Source of the DNA: Orbicella faveolata
Lineage: Eukaryota; Cnidaria; Anthozoa; Scleractinia; Merulinidae
Length of the DNA stretch: 64,000 nucleotides
Assembly (NCBI RefSeq): GCF_002042975.1
Contig: NW_018149766.1
Location: forward strand, 788,104-852,103
Direction: 5' to 3'
The notes beneath the pieces are model-generated. The model was not told the DNA's origin. It saw only the letters and a program-made list of their open reading frames with translations, and did no database searches. Within the stretch, counting starts at the first letter, position 1. Every line of letters begins with the position of its first letter. This document shows, piece after piece, positions 31,960-43,110 of the stretch. The position numbers were made by a program, and so were the translations under genes.

Positions 31960-32100
31960 TGGCTTTTGTTTGGGTACAAGGGACCGCCGAGGGTTTGAAA
32001 TCCTGACCCTGTTTAGGAAAAAAAAGCTCTAAACATTTTACCCTGTCTAGGACAACCACCTTTATTTTCTAACCCTGTTTAGGACAAGAGACAAAATACA
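31960..32100. repeat. Short dispersed repeat (CCCTGTTTAGGA words)
   Basis: TGACCCTGTTTAGG and related words recur here and in the blocks at 38500-38930 and 63540-63880 near the ends of zinc-finger units. Confidence 0.5.
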
Positions 32101-32121
32101 ATTTCCCTTATTTTAAAGAAA

Positions 32122-32123
32122 CT

Positions 32124-32170
<47 letters not shown>
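32122..32170. repeat. (TTTA)n microsatellite
   Basis: About twelve TTTA units. Confidence 0.9.
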
Positions 32171-32479
32171 CGTGCAAAGGCGCAAAGATACAGCAAAGTG
32201 GAATCAAAGAGTTCGAAAAAGTAACGCAAGCTATCGTATCAGCAATGCCGACAGTTACTCTTCAATGAAAGCTCATTGTTCCTGTTTTATTTAGCAAGTT
32301 TGGAGTTAAATATACCGCGATCAAAACACTCGTAACAAAACTTTCACAGAAAAATATCCCGGAACAATATCTGAACATACTTGTGATTGTTTTTACTGAA
32401 TGTTTTGTGTCAATCTCCACCAAATAAAAACGCTAAATGCCAAGATATCATATAAAGAAATACAGAGTCAAGTTCGTTT

Positions 32480-32690
32480 TCTCGTTTTTTATAGAAAGGA
32501 CTCTCCTCAAAACTAGCCTTCAAGCCAGGCTACAAAGGATCATGGTCTCATGTAAACGGGATGGGGAGGGGGGGGGNCGGAGGGAGCGGAGGGACTCCGA
32601 ACGGGAGGTTCGTCGTCTCGCTTAGGGGTGCAACTCACGAACTTTTTTCTCACTTAAGGTGTTCAGGACGAACTCCTAACATTTTAACCG
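32480..32690. repeat. Outer end of zinc-finger unit A
   Basis: Matches 54300-54520 directly and 47330-47480 and 61450-61640 in inverse orientation, sharing TCGTCGTCTCGCTTAGG and GTGCAACTCACGAAC. It marks the distal (3') edge of each zinc-finger unit. Confidence 0.7.
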
Positions 32691-32797
32691 TCAAGCTATC
32701 TTCAGTTTGAGTTTCACGAAAAATATAAGGACAAAAAGACGCTATCATGCTGATTTTTTGGTTAATTACTTAGTCAAATAAACCCTTTGCATAAAAT

Positions 32798-32899
32798 GGC
32801 GCTAGCCTCCTGCGCAGACGCTCTTTGGGCTTGTCACGCAATCTCCCTGATTGCGTGACGAGCCCAAAGAATGTCTACAAAGGAGGCTAAAATAGCGCC
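32798..32899. mobile_element. Near-perfect palindromic MITE
   Basis: Arms of about 46 bp: GGCGCTAGCCTCCTGCGCAG, CTCTTTGGGCTTGTCACGCA mirrored by TGCGTGACGAGCCCAAAGA and AGGAGGCTAAAATAGCGCC. Confidence 0.85.
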
Positions 32900-33099
32900 A
32901 GAATTTGAATAACAATACATTGTACATCCTTGGCCATGTACATGTATTTATGTAAGGTGTGTCACATGAATATGAAAATACATAAGATTGTTATTCAAAT
33001 ATCCATGCCATTTATGCAAAAAACATACAGAGAGGAAATCAGTTTTAATGTGATCAAAACTTAACCGTTTTGTCTTTGCCATCATTAGAATCATATCTG

Positions 33100-33362
33100 T
33101 TTAAGGAGGCTGTCATCAGTTTCCAGCACTTTTCTAACAGCAAGCCTTTAAAGGATGAATACTACCACTGTTTAACAAGTGATGCTACAATAATCGTATC
33201 ATACAAATTCCCAATCATTGGTAAACAAGTTGCGATCATCCCTTTTATATACCAGGTTACCATAGCAACACTATGACATGCTAAAAATCCTTAATTTTAG
33301 CTTTAAGCACTTATAATTCAAAAACAAGCGAGGCAACTCCCATTTTTTATTATTAAATTTTT
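33100..33362 (-). mobile_element. GGTGGCTC-family element, diverged copy
   Basis: Reverse complement aligns with 33369-33701 (shared TTGCTATGGTAACCT, CAATGATTGGG, AAAGTGCTGGAAA in order) but is more decayed. Confidence 0.6.
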
Positions 33363-33368
33363 GAAAAT

Positions 33369-33701
33369 TTAAGGTGGCTCTGAACCCACTTTATAGAATT
33401 TTCTTAAACTACAAAAAGTTGCATCTTATTATGCTTATCACAACTAAGCAATAAAATAATGGGGGTCACCGAGCTCATTTTTGAGTTACAAGTACTTAAG
33501 GCTAAATTTAAGGATGCTTTTAGAGGGTAATATTGTTGCTATGGTAACCTATTTTGCCCCAAAATTGACAGCAACATGTTTATCAATGATTGGGCAGGTT
33601 TTTGATACCATGATTTGGCATCAACTGATATAGAATGGTTATAATGACCCATTAAAATCTTTGTCTTGGAAAGTGCTGGAAAGTGTATCGAGCCACCTTA
33701 A
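33369..33701 (+). mobile_element. TTAAGGTGGCTC-terminus MITE
   Basis: Bounded by TTAAGGTGGCTC and GAGCCACCTTAA, about 333 bp; the TTAA ends would fit a piggyBac-like target. It lies head to head with an older copy at 33100-33362. Confidence 0.7.
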
Positions 33702-34162
33702 CGTGGTATCTGTTTTAGGTCAACTAAAGCTCACGCCATGCCTGGGTTTGACACTCTTGCAGAAGTTTGATTTAAAATTTCAGACATACAGCTGTTTCAG
33801 TTAAGGTTGTTAGATTAACAATAAATCGACAGGCCCATGCAACAAGACTGTATGGTGGTCTGGCTATTCAGTGGAATTTTGCATGTCATTCCAGAGGAAA
33901 TCTACAAATTTGTATTTTTTACATGTGGAGTATTGGCAAGGAAATATACATTAGATTTTTCTCTCATAGTCAAGAGGCTTTTCTTTCACTGTTACATGAC
34001 TTTTAACTGAAATTTCCTCTTACATTCGGGGTGGCAAAAAAACTTTGTTTCCACAGGTCTGAAAGAAAAGAAAATGTTTGTCATGTTGAATCCAATGAGT
34101 GTTCAGCACATACAGCAAAGTCTCTACTTTTACCCATACTAACTTTCAGTCTTGTCTTGTCT

Positions 34163-34192
34163 CACCCCTATACAGCTATCTGTATAGGGGTG
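34163..34192. other. Perfect 13-bp hairpin
   Basis: CACCCCTATACAG CTAT CTGTATAGGGGTG. Lies just outside the element at 34214-34600. Confidence 0.8.
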
Positions 34193-34213
34193 CCCCACCC
34201 CCTTCTCACTCCA

Positions 34214-34600
34214 GGGGAGGAACTCCCGAGTAAAAAGGACAGGGTGCTAGTCATAACTTTTAGTGGTTTAAAAAAGCAATTTTGCTACCTTTTAGAGTGT
34301 TAAGCAACGAAAAGTCCACAGTGAGAGCTTTTGCGGTACCTCTTAGAGTGCTGAGCCAAAAAAAAGTACGACAGATATTTGATAATCAACTTTATAAGTT
34401 GAAGGAATTCAAAGCAATCATCTTTATCACTACCAAAAAGAATGAAAGTGTCAGTTAATGTGTTGTCTATGAATTGTTCCTCTGAGGGGTAAAAAATTCA
34501 AGCCGCACCCACAAAACAAGATCTTGGTACCTCTTAGGGGTTCTTCAATAAAATTTCTGACGAGCACCCCCTTTTTTTATAAGCGAACCCCCCACTGGCT
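34214..34600. mobile_element. MITE with GGGTGCTMGTC termini
   Basis: Starts GAACTCCCGAGTAAAAAGGA and ends with a roughly inverted GACGAGCACCCCC...TATAAGCGAACCCC. Internal GGTACCTCTTAG phrases. Copies at 55490-55765 and, partly, 63060-63170. Confidence 0.65.
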
Positions 34601-35034
34601 CTTAACAGGCTCATTCACTTAGTAGTGTACTTTGTGTTGGTCAAGTTTTCACTAAGCTGAAAAAGTTTGACACATTTCCTGTGATTAAAAAAACTTAACC
34701 TTCATGTAATATTTACCTCTAAAGTACATGTTCTTCATATAAACTAGGCTCTTGTTTTGTCAGACACACTTCACTTCAAACCTGAATTGTTTCTTTTCAA
34801 GCTGAGAATCCTTAATACCATGTTTGTACATATGATAAAGAATTCCACAACAGTAGTGAGAAACATCACTTCACATCCAGCAGGTGAATTTCTCCCGATC
34901 TTCTAAGAAAAGCTCCTAACACATGTGTCTCTTCAATCCACTGGCATCTTTAAAGCCTTTGCTACATTGGCTAACCAGGCAAAACACTGTGAAATGACTT
35001 ATTGCAATACAAGAGGCTTCCATTTAGAATTCAC

Positions 35035-35439
35035 GAACCCCTTTCACACCAGGTACATTTGAAGGGTTTCTTGCAACTGTGAATCCCCATGTCAGTACTC
35101 AAATTCCATGCAGTTCTAAAGCTTTCATTAAGTACATTTGAAGGGTTTGTCACCACTGTGCATCATCATGCGACGTCTTAAACTCCCTGAATGACTAAAG
35201 CACCTGTCACATTGGGTACACTTCAAGGGTCTCCCACCACTGTGAATTTGCATGTGAGTATTCAAACATCCCAAGGTACTAAAGCTTTTGTCACATTGAG
35301 TACATTTGTAAGGTCTTTCATCATTGTGAATTCTATGGTGACCTTGCAGATCTCCTGCCGTTTCAAAATGTTTTTTGCACTGGACACATTAGTAAGGTTT
35401 TTCACTGTTGTGAATGCTGCCATTACATATACTTGCCAT
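35035..35439 (-). pseudogene. C2H2 zinc-finger pseudogene (unit A)
   Basis: The frame from the ATG at 35439 reads MASICNGSIHNSEKPY and then hits a TAA where the other units have Lys. Following fingers are recognisable (CVQCKKHFETAGDLQGHHRI, then CTQCDKSFSTLGCLNTHMQI and CTQCDRCFSHSGSLRRRMMM, the last lacking its first zinc His), then another stop and shift. Only about four to five fingers remain. The acceptor region TTTTGAACAG upstream of the ATG is conserved with units B and D. A dead copy of the unit-B gene. Confidence 0.85.
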
Positions 35440-35933
35440 GTTCACATCTGTTCAAAACCTCAGTTTCAACACTGAAATGGAATATAATGCTATACTCAAA
35501 TTTTTAACTATTACAGAACTAAGAGTTGTTTATTTGTATCTAGGTAATTGCGAGACAGTGCAATTAAGAATTTACACTAAAAGTTATATTTAAAAATTAT
35601 CTCAAAATTGCAAGAGCCTTAAAGATGATTTCCAGTCTGTAGTGCACACTCTCAAGAGTTTGAATACATTTTTTGTTTACTAGTCATTTAAGACGTCACA
35701 AAATGTAACATTTTGCAACTACTTACATACATTGTAAAGGAAATTCAAAGCGTCAACTGCCATTATGGATTCAAAGCTTTATGCTTCATTCTTTCTGATA
35801 TAAGTAAATGAAACAACTTCATAGCTGTAAAAATCAAAGAAACTGTTTTAAAAAGAATTTAAAATGCCTCGGGGATAAGGTAAGTGGTTCGTAACAAATA
35901 ACATCGACTCTGTCCAGTGAGGAGGAGGAGGAA

Positions 35934-35968
<35 letters not shown>

Positions 35969-36003
35969 TAATAATAATAATAATGATGATAATAATAATA
36001 ATC
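35934..36003. repeat. (AAT)n microsatellite, imperfect
   Basis: About 22 AAT-type triplets with a few AAC and GAT variants, in the presumed intron of unit A. Confidence 0.9.
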
Positions 36004-37094
36004 AAATATTTCCCCAGGATAACCCCTCAGTACAAAGTACTGTTATCAATGGGGTCCTGCTCACTAAGAATTAAAAACTAACAAAGCAGTTTGATTTTGA
36101 CAGTGTTGCATGTTTATGATCACAAACTCACAAACATTGGGGTGCTGAGAGTGTGCAATACAGACTGGTAATCAACTTCAGGACCTGTGCAATTTGAAAG
36201 GATATTAAGGACGGTGCCTACTAAATACAAACATTTTTGCACCAGATTAGGACCACGCAGAAAAAGGAGATCTTTGCAAACAAAGGGCAATAACTGAAAA
36301 ATCAATGACTGTCAGTCAAAAAAAATTAGAGTGTCTCTCTTGAAAATCACAATGTTCCATATCGCCTCTTTCTGTTCTACACTGACGGAAACATTCTCCA
36401 AATTGGTACCACTTGAGATCTGAAACAAAGATTTCTTGAATCCTGCCTCGACGGCTGCCATTGACAATCCCATACAGTATATAGAAACATAACGATTACT
36501 TAAATGAAGACCTGAAGTCCTTGAATCTGGGACTGGGGGATCCTTTGTCTCCAGAGCCTTTTGTTTCCTGCGCTAAGGCCACGCCAGCTAAGAGAAGCGA
36601 AAAGGGCTATGGGAACGAGAATGGGTTGAATTCAGTAGTTGTATTCATGCTCAACTAAATGGAAACACGCCATTGAGAACAAAACCTGCTGCTATAAACC
36701 GCGATAACTGAAGATTAAATTTAATCCGGAAGCCCCATATGTTCCAGTTCCGAATTTTCAAAATGGCGGGGCATTACTTTATTATCCTCTGAGTGATCGA
36801 AGGTAATGTTTGCTTCTCATTCAACATCAAAAACCACAATAAATCTAATTCAAAGGCATGTCCTCACCAGGGATATAAGCTTTAAAGATAGCGATTAAAT
36901 TCTCAACTGCACTGCGCTGAACCAAATCGCTCGAACAGATATCACGCGACAATCACAGAAATCACACGAGAGCCGAGCGAGATTCCATCATTGAATTAAG
37001 CTTACTAGCAAACAACCAAGGGGATATAGCCGTAAAACGTTTCTTAAGTATTATGGTTATCAGTTTAAAGTGCTACGGAAATTTGATGCTTACC

Positions 37095-37200
37095 TCCTTG
37101 GCAGGAAAAGAAGAAAATTTGACACAGAACACAGCTGAAGCCTCGAACTAGCGAACAGAACCGAACAGCAGCAGACCATTGTAACCACGTGACGCTTGAG
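37095..37200 (-). promoter_or_regulatory. Unit A noncoding first exon and CACGTG promoter
   Basis: The donor CCAAGGAG|GTAAGC at 37094/37095 and the motif CCACGTGACGCTTGAG (37185-37200) match the corresponding sites of units B and E. The exon is inferred by comparison between copies; no open frame. Confidence 0.55.
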
Positions 37201-37452
37201 TGTTCGAACCCTACCAACAGGGGATCGGCAGTGCGCTCTTCCAGTCTCACTTGGTCCTTTTGAATCAAGAAGTTAAATTTCCAAAAGAGAAGCAGGCGAA
37301 GTCAAGCTACCAAGTTTATTTATTGAAGGGAACGCACAACTGGAAAATACTGAATCGGTCTTTAATATACGGGAGTTCCCGCCCCTCCCTCCCCGTGGGA
37401 GGGGCTAAGAATGGGTCCTTTACAGTCAAGAGAAAATTGATGATCCGGAACA

Positions 37453-37665
37453 GGGGCCCGTTTCTCGAAAGCCCCGGAAAGCCATTTTTAGTCCGTCTGT
37501 ATCTGAAAAACGAAAAGTGTATACGCCTGAAACTTCTTGTATGAAGGGAACTTCTCTTCATATTGAGAATATGTGAATAAAATAGCTTAGTAACCGTAAA
37601 GTTCGAGATTTTGCTTTGGCTTTGCGGGCCGGAAAAGTTTCCGCGGCTTTCGAGAAACGGGGCCC
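37453..37665. mobile_element. MITE with GGGGCCCGTTTCTCGAAAGC termini
   Basis: About 213 bp; the right end GCTTTCGAGAAACGGGGCCC is the exact inverse of the left. No coding capacity. Confidence 0.85.
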
Positions 37666-38499
37666 AGGATCAGTAATCCGAGATCACTAAGTCGGATCAT
37701 AGTGCCTCAAGGGAACTGATGAATTCTTGTCCAGAGTGTTAAAATATATTTTTGAAACTCATTTGTTTGACTCTGATTATCTTGTTATTTACGTTAACTA
37801 CAACTCCAGGCTATGAGCTAGTGTATCCTTGACCAGGGCCCAAGGGTAACTCAATATCTTCCGACAAGCTTTACACTAAAGTACACGAAAAGCGAACAAC
37901 AATATATGATAGGCTAAGCTTTGGCTAAACACAACTAGTTCTTGAAACGCTGCCTCCGAAGAAGTAGTGTGTTGTATTTAGAGACTGTCCAAACTGAGAG
38001 CGATAAGATCGATGAAGCGATAATTGTATGGTTGCTAGTATGCCCCTGTTCTGATATCATGAAAAAAACGCCGGATGGCTGTGAGTATCGATTTCTGTAT
38101 CAATTGATCGATAATCAAGAATCAAGAATTATCGATCGTTATCGATTTATCGAGCGGTTCTTCGATATAGATTTTTATCGATTGAACACGTCGGGTTTAA
38201 CACACCAAACAGCTCAAAATAATGTCAAAACTAAACCTTCTTAAAGATGACATCCATGTACGCTCGATCTTAAATTTTGGTAAACGTTCCCATTCACTGT
38301 CCTTAGCTTCGTTCCCATTCTAGTGACGACTTCTCTTTCAACTGGCGAGACCTTGGTACCGCACCGCTATTTTGAAGCACGTTTGGTAGGCAAACCTTTA
38401 CTGAAAAGCTAGTTTCACAATTTGCGTTGCAGTAATAATTTCTTTGTTCCTGAAACTGTCAGCGATCAGCTATTGATTACGACTGCTTTTTGTTAAGGG
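37666..38499. other. Intergenic DNA
   Basis: No gene seen. A run at 38086-38190 repeats ATCGAT/TATCGAT words (TATCGATCGTTATCGATTTA), giving a local AT-rich palindrome-dense patch. Confidence 0.4.
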
Positions 38500-38930
38500 G
38501 CTGTACTTCGTCTATGACTGGGTATACACTGGGCCGGGGCGCAGCCAGAGGTTTGAGACCATGACCCTGTAAAAGACAAAGAAAACGTTGCCCATGCAGA
38601 ATACTGAACCAACTTTATTCTAGAACGTTGTTTGAGACAAAGGACCGGAGAACGTAGAGAGATTTGGAGCATACTAGCAACCATACAATTATTGACCTGT
38701 TCTAAAAGATATATGATGTAGCCGTGCTGATCTGCCAAATATGGGCAGAAATCTCCGATACCAGATTGCCGAGTACTGTATAAAAAGGAATCATGCAGCC
38801 ATACCCTGGCTAAGACAGGTTCAGGCCCTTTTTAGGGCAGTCTTAAAGGAATTATATACCTTGTTTAGGGCTGTGAGACTAAAACATGATACCCTCTCCT
38901 CGCGGCACGTCCCCATATTCGCAATATGAG
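38500..38930. repeat. Unit-flank repeat, copy 1
   Basis: Aligns in the same orientation with 63540-63880 (CATACTAGCAACCATACAAT, ATTGCCGAGTACTGTATAAA). Confidence 0.7.
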
Positions 38931-39239
38931 AGAGAACCCCACCCCATCCCTGAATCGATACTATTCAGGGACCACTTCAGAAAAAAAAGTAAAATCTATT
39001 CCCGTTTTGCGCTCAATTACCAGAGAAACATACTTGATACTTAGGGTGTTGCGCGAGCATTAGCAAGAGCCAAAGTGTTTCAAAACTAAACTTGTCGGCA
39101 ACTAGACAAATGAAGCCCTGTCTCCTCTCTTGGCGCTGTTGTATTTTGACGGTGAAAGGCGGGAAACAAGAACTGCGGTGCTTCATGGGTACTGCGCTTA
39201 AAGGCCTGGGAACCAGGACGCCTAGGAACGAGACAGTCA

Positions 39240-39720
39240 AGCCATGTGTGTAGCGTAATCACGAGTGAAAAAATGAAGCTGTTCTTTATGCGCTTCTAAG
39301 CTGACTGAGGAAAGCAGTGTTTCAATTCACTAGGCTGTTAATGTTCTTGAACAACAGCCTTTCAGCTGAACAGTTTTTCCAGGGTCGGTCTCCCGAAGAA
39401 CAGACACGCGCAGGACAGACTGGGATCGTTTACTTAAAAGAAAAGGGAGCTTTATTACCTCGACATAATTAACGTTATATTATAGCATATGTTTTTATCG
39501 ATATAAAATGTTCTACCTTGTTCCGTTAGTTTATTGTTTCTAAGCTTTTGCCAATAAACTTGTCATCATACCACCATGCTAATATGTTTATCTGCATATC
39601 GTATACAGGGAAGCCTTCTTCTCCGAAACAAAATCTAACTCTGTAGACATCGCTGCTTCTACATGAAATACAACAGTGAAATTGAAACTAAAATACGTGA
39701 TAGCTAATTACTGCAATGGC
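39240..39720. repeat. Distal flank of zinc-finger unit B
   Basis: Aligns directly with 53330-54010 and inversely with 62380-62890 (GCTTTTGCCAATAAACTTG, GGGAGCTTTATTACCTC). Shows that the duplicated unit extends well beyond the zinc-finger exon. Confidence 0.75.
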
Positions 39721-39837
39721 ATCAGCTTTGCATTGTGTAAAAGTCTAAATAGAGGTTTTTGAAGACCGCGCTGTAAATCAATCGAAGCCAAGTGAGAAAA
39801 GTGTCCACATGCTTTTGATAACTTTGGAGATATCCTC

Positions 39838-39960
39838 ACAAATAAGCATACAGCGTAAACGGTAACCTCGTTTCCAGGCTCTCTCTCCTCTGCCTCCCTT
39901 GCCGTTGGGAAAGACCATGGTTGCAGCTGATCACGTGACCACCCAGAATCTGGGTAGTCA
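39838..39960 (-). repeat. Dispersed repeat, inverted partner of 40650-40740
   Basis: TTCCAGGCTCTCTCTCC, then GAAAGACC...GGTTGCAGCTGATCACGTGA; the same words occur in reverse complement at 40650-40740. About 690 bp apart. Confidence 0.65.
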
Positions 39961-40649
39961 AAACATATGTTGAGCGAGAAGGGGAGGAGTGCCCGCTCCA
40001 TCGGGATCGAAGTCGAGTATGCTACATTATTTCTGCCCTCTCCAAAATACAAATTTTCGTTCACAAAGAAATTGGAGCAAAAAAATTTTGACGGTTAGCA
40101 CATGTAACATGTCACGAACCGAATCGAGGTGAAACCTGTGGATCAGTTTCTTGAATCTTTGATTTCGGAGTTAATTTATTTTCTTCTTTGTGCGTTACTT
40201 TGTCACACGGCCGATTAGCCGAGTATTGACTTGCATTTGATTTACAGCAGTTCAAAATGATTTACAGTTTTGTTAACATGTATAAGCCCGCACTTATATT
40301 TCATCTGCATCAGGTTTATGTAAGTTCATATTCAGACAGATGTTGAAACACGGTTCCTTAAAGCCAAGGATTTATCATATTTGGCAGAGTGGTCGAGGTT
40401 CATTCAGGCAACATAAAACAGCGAAACAGTTTTACATCTCTAATAGTACATCGACCGGCTGGAATTTAAATCAAAGTGATACTTCAATAAGCTGGATATA
40501 TATAAATATATTTCGTTTTACCTTAGCTTAGAATAAGACCGTAGAATTTCAAAGGTGTATTTGCCCGTATGGTTAATATAGCGATGACCAACAATCGCCT
40601 TTCTGATCAACAAAATTTATTCGTTGACTCTTCCCCGGAGGAAAAGTTT

Positions 40650-40740
40650 GTGTCACAGGCGGTCACGTGACCAGCCGCAACCGGGGTCTTTCTCCCAACA
40701 ACAAGGAGCAAAGGAGAGAGAACCTGGGAACGAGGTTGTG
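40650..40740 (+). repeat. Dispersed repeat, inverted partner of 39838-39960
   Basis: GTCACGTGACCAGCCGCAAC, GGTCTTTCTCCC and GGAGAGAGAACCTGGGAACG. Confidence 0.65.
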
Positions 40741-41219
40741 CAAGCGCCTGTTTCCAGTCGCGGGACATGAGGATCACGGGCGCACCGAAACATCCACCGC
40801 TGGAAATTGAGCCTAACAGCTAGCGCACGAATTGCCTCTCCCACATTTTGCATCAACCGTTCCTTTTTGCGTCTGAAAATTCTCAATACCAACCCACCAA
40901 CGGTTTAACCACAGCAGGACGCCACCAGTTTATTCTTTTCGAAATTTATATGTGTACATATGATGAAGAATTCCGCAACAGTTGTCACAAAGTTCACCGA
41001 ACGTCCAAAAAGCGAATTTCTCCCGATCTTCCAAGGAAAGCTCTGTAGACGTGAGTCTCTTCAAACCTCTGTCATCTTTGAAAACTTTGCCACATTGCCT
41101 AACCATGCAAATCACTGTGAAATGATTTATAATGAGACAGAAGACTTTTCTTCCGAGTTTTTGTAACATGATCTCCCTAACGTGGAGTACATTTGAAGGG
41201 TTTCTCACCACTGTGAAAC

Positions 41220-41351
41220 TAGCCTACGAACAGGCTCCCGGCGAGGACGGAAAAAAATTTCGGCGCGCGCAAAACAGAAGAATTCGGCGAGCGAAGCGGT
41301 CGGGGCGGGGACAGCTTCGTTCGGGCTCACCGGGAGGGTGTTCGCAGGCTA
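41220..41351. mobile_element. Mutator-type MITE inserted in the unit-B zinc-finger gene
   Basis: 132 bp, termini TAGCCTACGAACAGGCTCC and (inverted) TAGCCTGCGAACACCCTCC, flanked by a perfect 9-bp duplication CTGTGAAAC at 41211-41219 and 41352-41360. A 9-bp target duplication fits Mutator-like transposases. It interrupts finger-encoding sequence and supplies the present stop codon. Confidence 0.92.
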
Positions 41352-42730
41352 CTGTGAAACCGAACGTGAGAATTAAGATTCCCCAAAGTCCTAAAGCTTT
41401 TGTCGCATTGAGAACATTCGAAGGGTTTCACACCACTGTGAATGCGAACGTGAGCATTCAAATGTGCCGGCCTTCTAAAGCTTTTGTCACATTGAGTACA
41501 TTTGAAGGGTTTCTCTCCACTGTGTATCATCATGTGACGTTGCAAATGGCCTGACTGCCTAAAACATCTGTCACATTGAGCACATTTGAAGGGTTTCAAG
41601 CCACTGTGAATTTTCAGGTGTCTATTCAAACTTCCCACAGTACTAAAGCTTTTCTCACACTGAGTACATTTGAAGGGTTTCTCACAACTCTGAAATCGAA
41701 CGTGAGTATTCAAATTCTCCAAAGTCCTAAAGCTGTTGTCACATAGAGTACATTTGAAGGGCTTCTCACCACTGTGTACCATCATGTGCTGTTGCAAATT
41801 GCCTGACTGATTAAAACACCTGTCACATTGAGTACACTCGAAGGGTTTCTCGCCACTGTGAATTTGCAGGTGTCTATTCAAACTTCCCACAGTACTAAAG
41901 CTTTTGTCACACTGAGTACACTTGAAGGATTTCTCGACACTGTGACTTCGCACGTGAGTATTCAAATGTCCCACAGTTCTAAAGCTCTTGTCACACTGAT
42001 TACATTTGAAGGGTTTCACACCACTGTGTACCATCATGTGATATTGCAAATTACCTGCCTGACTAAAAGATCTGTCACATCGAGTACATTTGTAGGGTTT
42101 TGCACCACTGTGAATTCGCATGTGAGTATTCAAACTTCCCACAGTACTAAAGCTTTTGTCACATTGGGTACATTTGAAGGGTTTCTCTCCACTGTGACTT
42201 CGCATGTGAGTATTCAAATGTGTCGCCGTGATAAAGCTTTTGTCACATTGAGTACATTCGAAGGGTCTCTCACTACCGTGAATTCGCACGTGAGCATTCA
42301 AACTTCCCACATAACCAAAGCTTTTGTCACATTGAGTACATTTGAAGGGTTTCTGGCCACTGTGAATTCGCTGCAAGTGATGCTTTAAATTTGCCGCAGT
42401 ACTAAAGCATTTGTCGCATTGAGTACAGTTGAAGGGTTTCTCGCCATTGTGAGTCTTTAAGTGTGCATATAAACCTGCTGGTTGCTTAAAGCATTTTCCA
42501 CACTGAGTACATTTGAAGGGTCTTTCGTCACTGTGAATTCGCACATGATTATTCAGTTTCTTTCTAGTATTAAAACTTTTGTCACATTGAGTACAGTTGT
42601 AGGGTCTTTCATCACTGTGAATTCTAAAGTGACCTTGTAGATCTCCTACCGTTTTAAAACGTTTTTCGCAGTGAACACATTTGTAAGGTTTTTCACCACT
42701 GTGAATGATGCCATAACATATACTTGCCAT
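41327..42730 (-). CDS. C2H2 zinc-finger protein, 16 fingers (unit B)
   Basis: 467 residues from ATG at 42730 (MASICYGIIHSGEKPYKC); an upstream GTG in frame is not used as start. The coding part is one exon behind an acceptor (TTTTGAACAG) shared with units A and D. It consists almost entirely of tandem 28-residue fingers with TGEKP-like linkers HSGEKPFKCTQCDKSF. Finger 12 ends HVRFQ instead of HxxxH, losing a zinc ligand. No KRAB, SCAN, BTB or other effector domain. The last residues (SLRTPSR) and the stop come from an inserted MITE; the pre-insertion sequence read on for about nine codons to CTPR-stop. Probable sequence-specific DNA-binding nuclear protein; target unknown. Only full-length array of the five copies. 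A noncoding first exon near 43705 is inferred. Confidence 0.88.
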   Translation of the reverse strand: MASICYGIIHSGEKPYKCVHCEKRFKTVGDLQGHFRIHSDERPYNCTQCDKSFNTRKKLNNHVRIHSDERPFKCTQCGKCFKQPAGLYAHLKTHNGEKPFNCTQCDKCFSTAANLKHHLQRIHSGQKPFKCTQCDKSFGYVGSLNAHVRIHGSERPFECTQCDKSFITATHLNTHMRSHSGEKPFKCTQCDKSFSTVGSLNTHMRIHSGAKPYKCTRCDRSFSQAGNLQYHMMVHSGVKPFKCNQCDKSFRTVGHLNTHVRSHSVEKSFKCTQCDKSFSTVGSLNRHLQIHSGEKPFECTQCDRCFNQSGNLQQHMMVHSGEKPFKCTLCDNSFRTLENLNTHVRFQSCEKPFKCTQCEKSFSTVGSLNRHLKIHSGLKPFKCAQCDRCFRQSGHLQRHMMIHSGEKPFKCTQCDKSFRRPAHLNAHVRIHSGVKPFECSQCDKSFRTLGNLNSHVRFHSSLRTPSR

Positions 42731-43021
42731 GTTCACATCTGTTCAAAACCTCAGTTTCAACACTGAAATGAAATACAATGTTCTAGTCAAATTTTAAACT
42801 ATTACAGAACTAAGAGTTATTCATTTGTATACAGTACTGGGTAATTGTGTGTGCAATTAAGAATTCACCTTTGCCTACCCATCAGGATTGCGTCGAAAAC
42901 TGTGATAAGGTCTATTAGTGCAAAATACAGCAGTGAACCCAACAATCGCATAATTTTGAGGAAAGTGTAATTATTGTTATGAGTAGTTAGGTAATTGGCA
43001 TGTATAAATGGGTACTGGAGA

Positions 43022-43110
43022 AATTATTGCTGGGGGGAGGTACAACCAGATGAACTAGCATCCCATCCAAGGAAGGGTGAAAATACTCCTTGTCACTTCA
43101 ATGTGCAGAA
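43022..43110 (+). repeat. SINE tail remnant in unit-B intron
   Basis: GAACTAGCATCCCATCC and AATACTCCTTG match the SINE tail. It occupies the mirror position of the copy at 44938-45147 in unit C, so the insertion predates the inverted duplication. Confidence 0.7.

Noticed and set aside
41828-42388. 186-residue plus-strand open frame across the unit-B finger array
   Set aside because: It is the antisense shadow of the finger repeats; similar shadows occur opposite units C, D and E.
41327-42730. CRISPR-like array of evenly spaced repeats
   Set aside because: The 84-bp period is that of C2H2 fingers (28 codons) in an open frame; the organism is eukaryotic.
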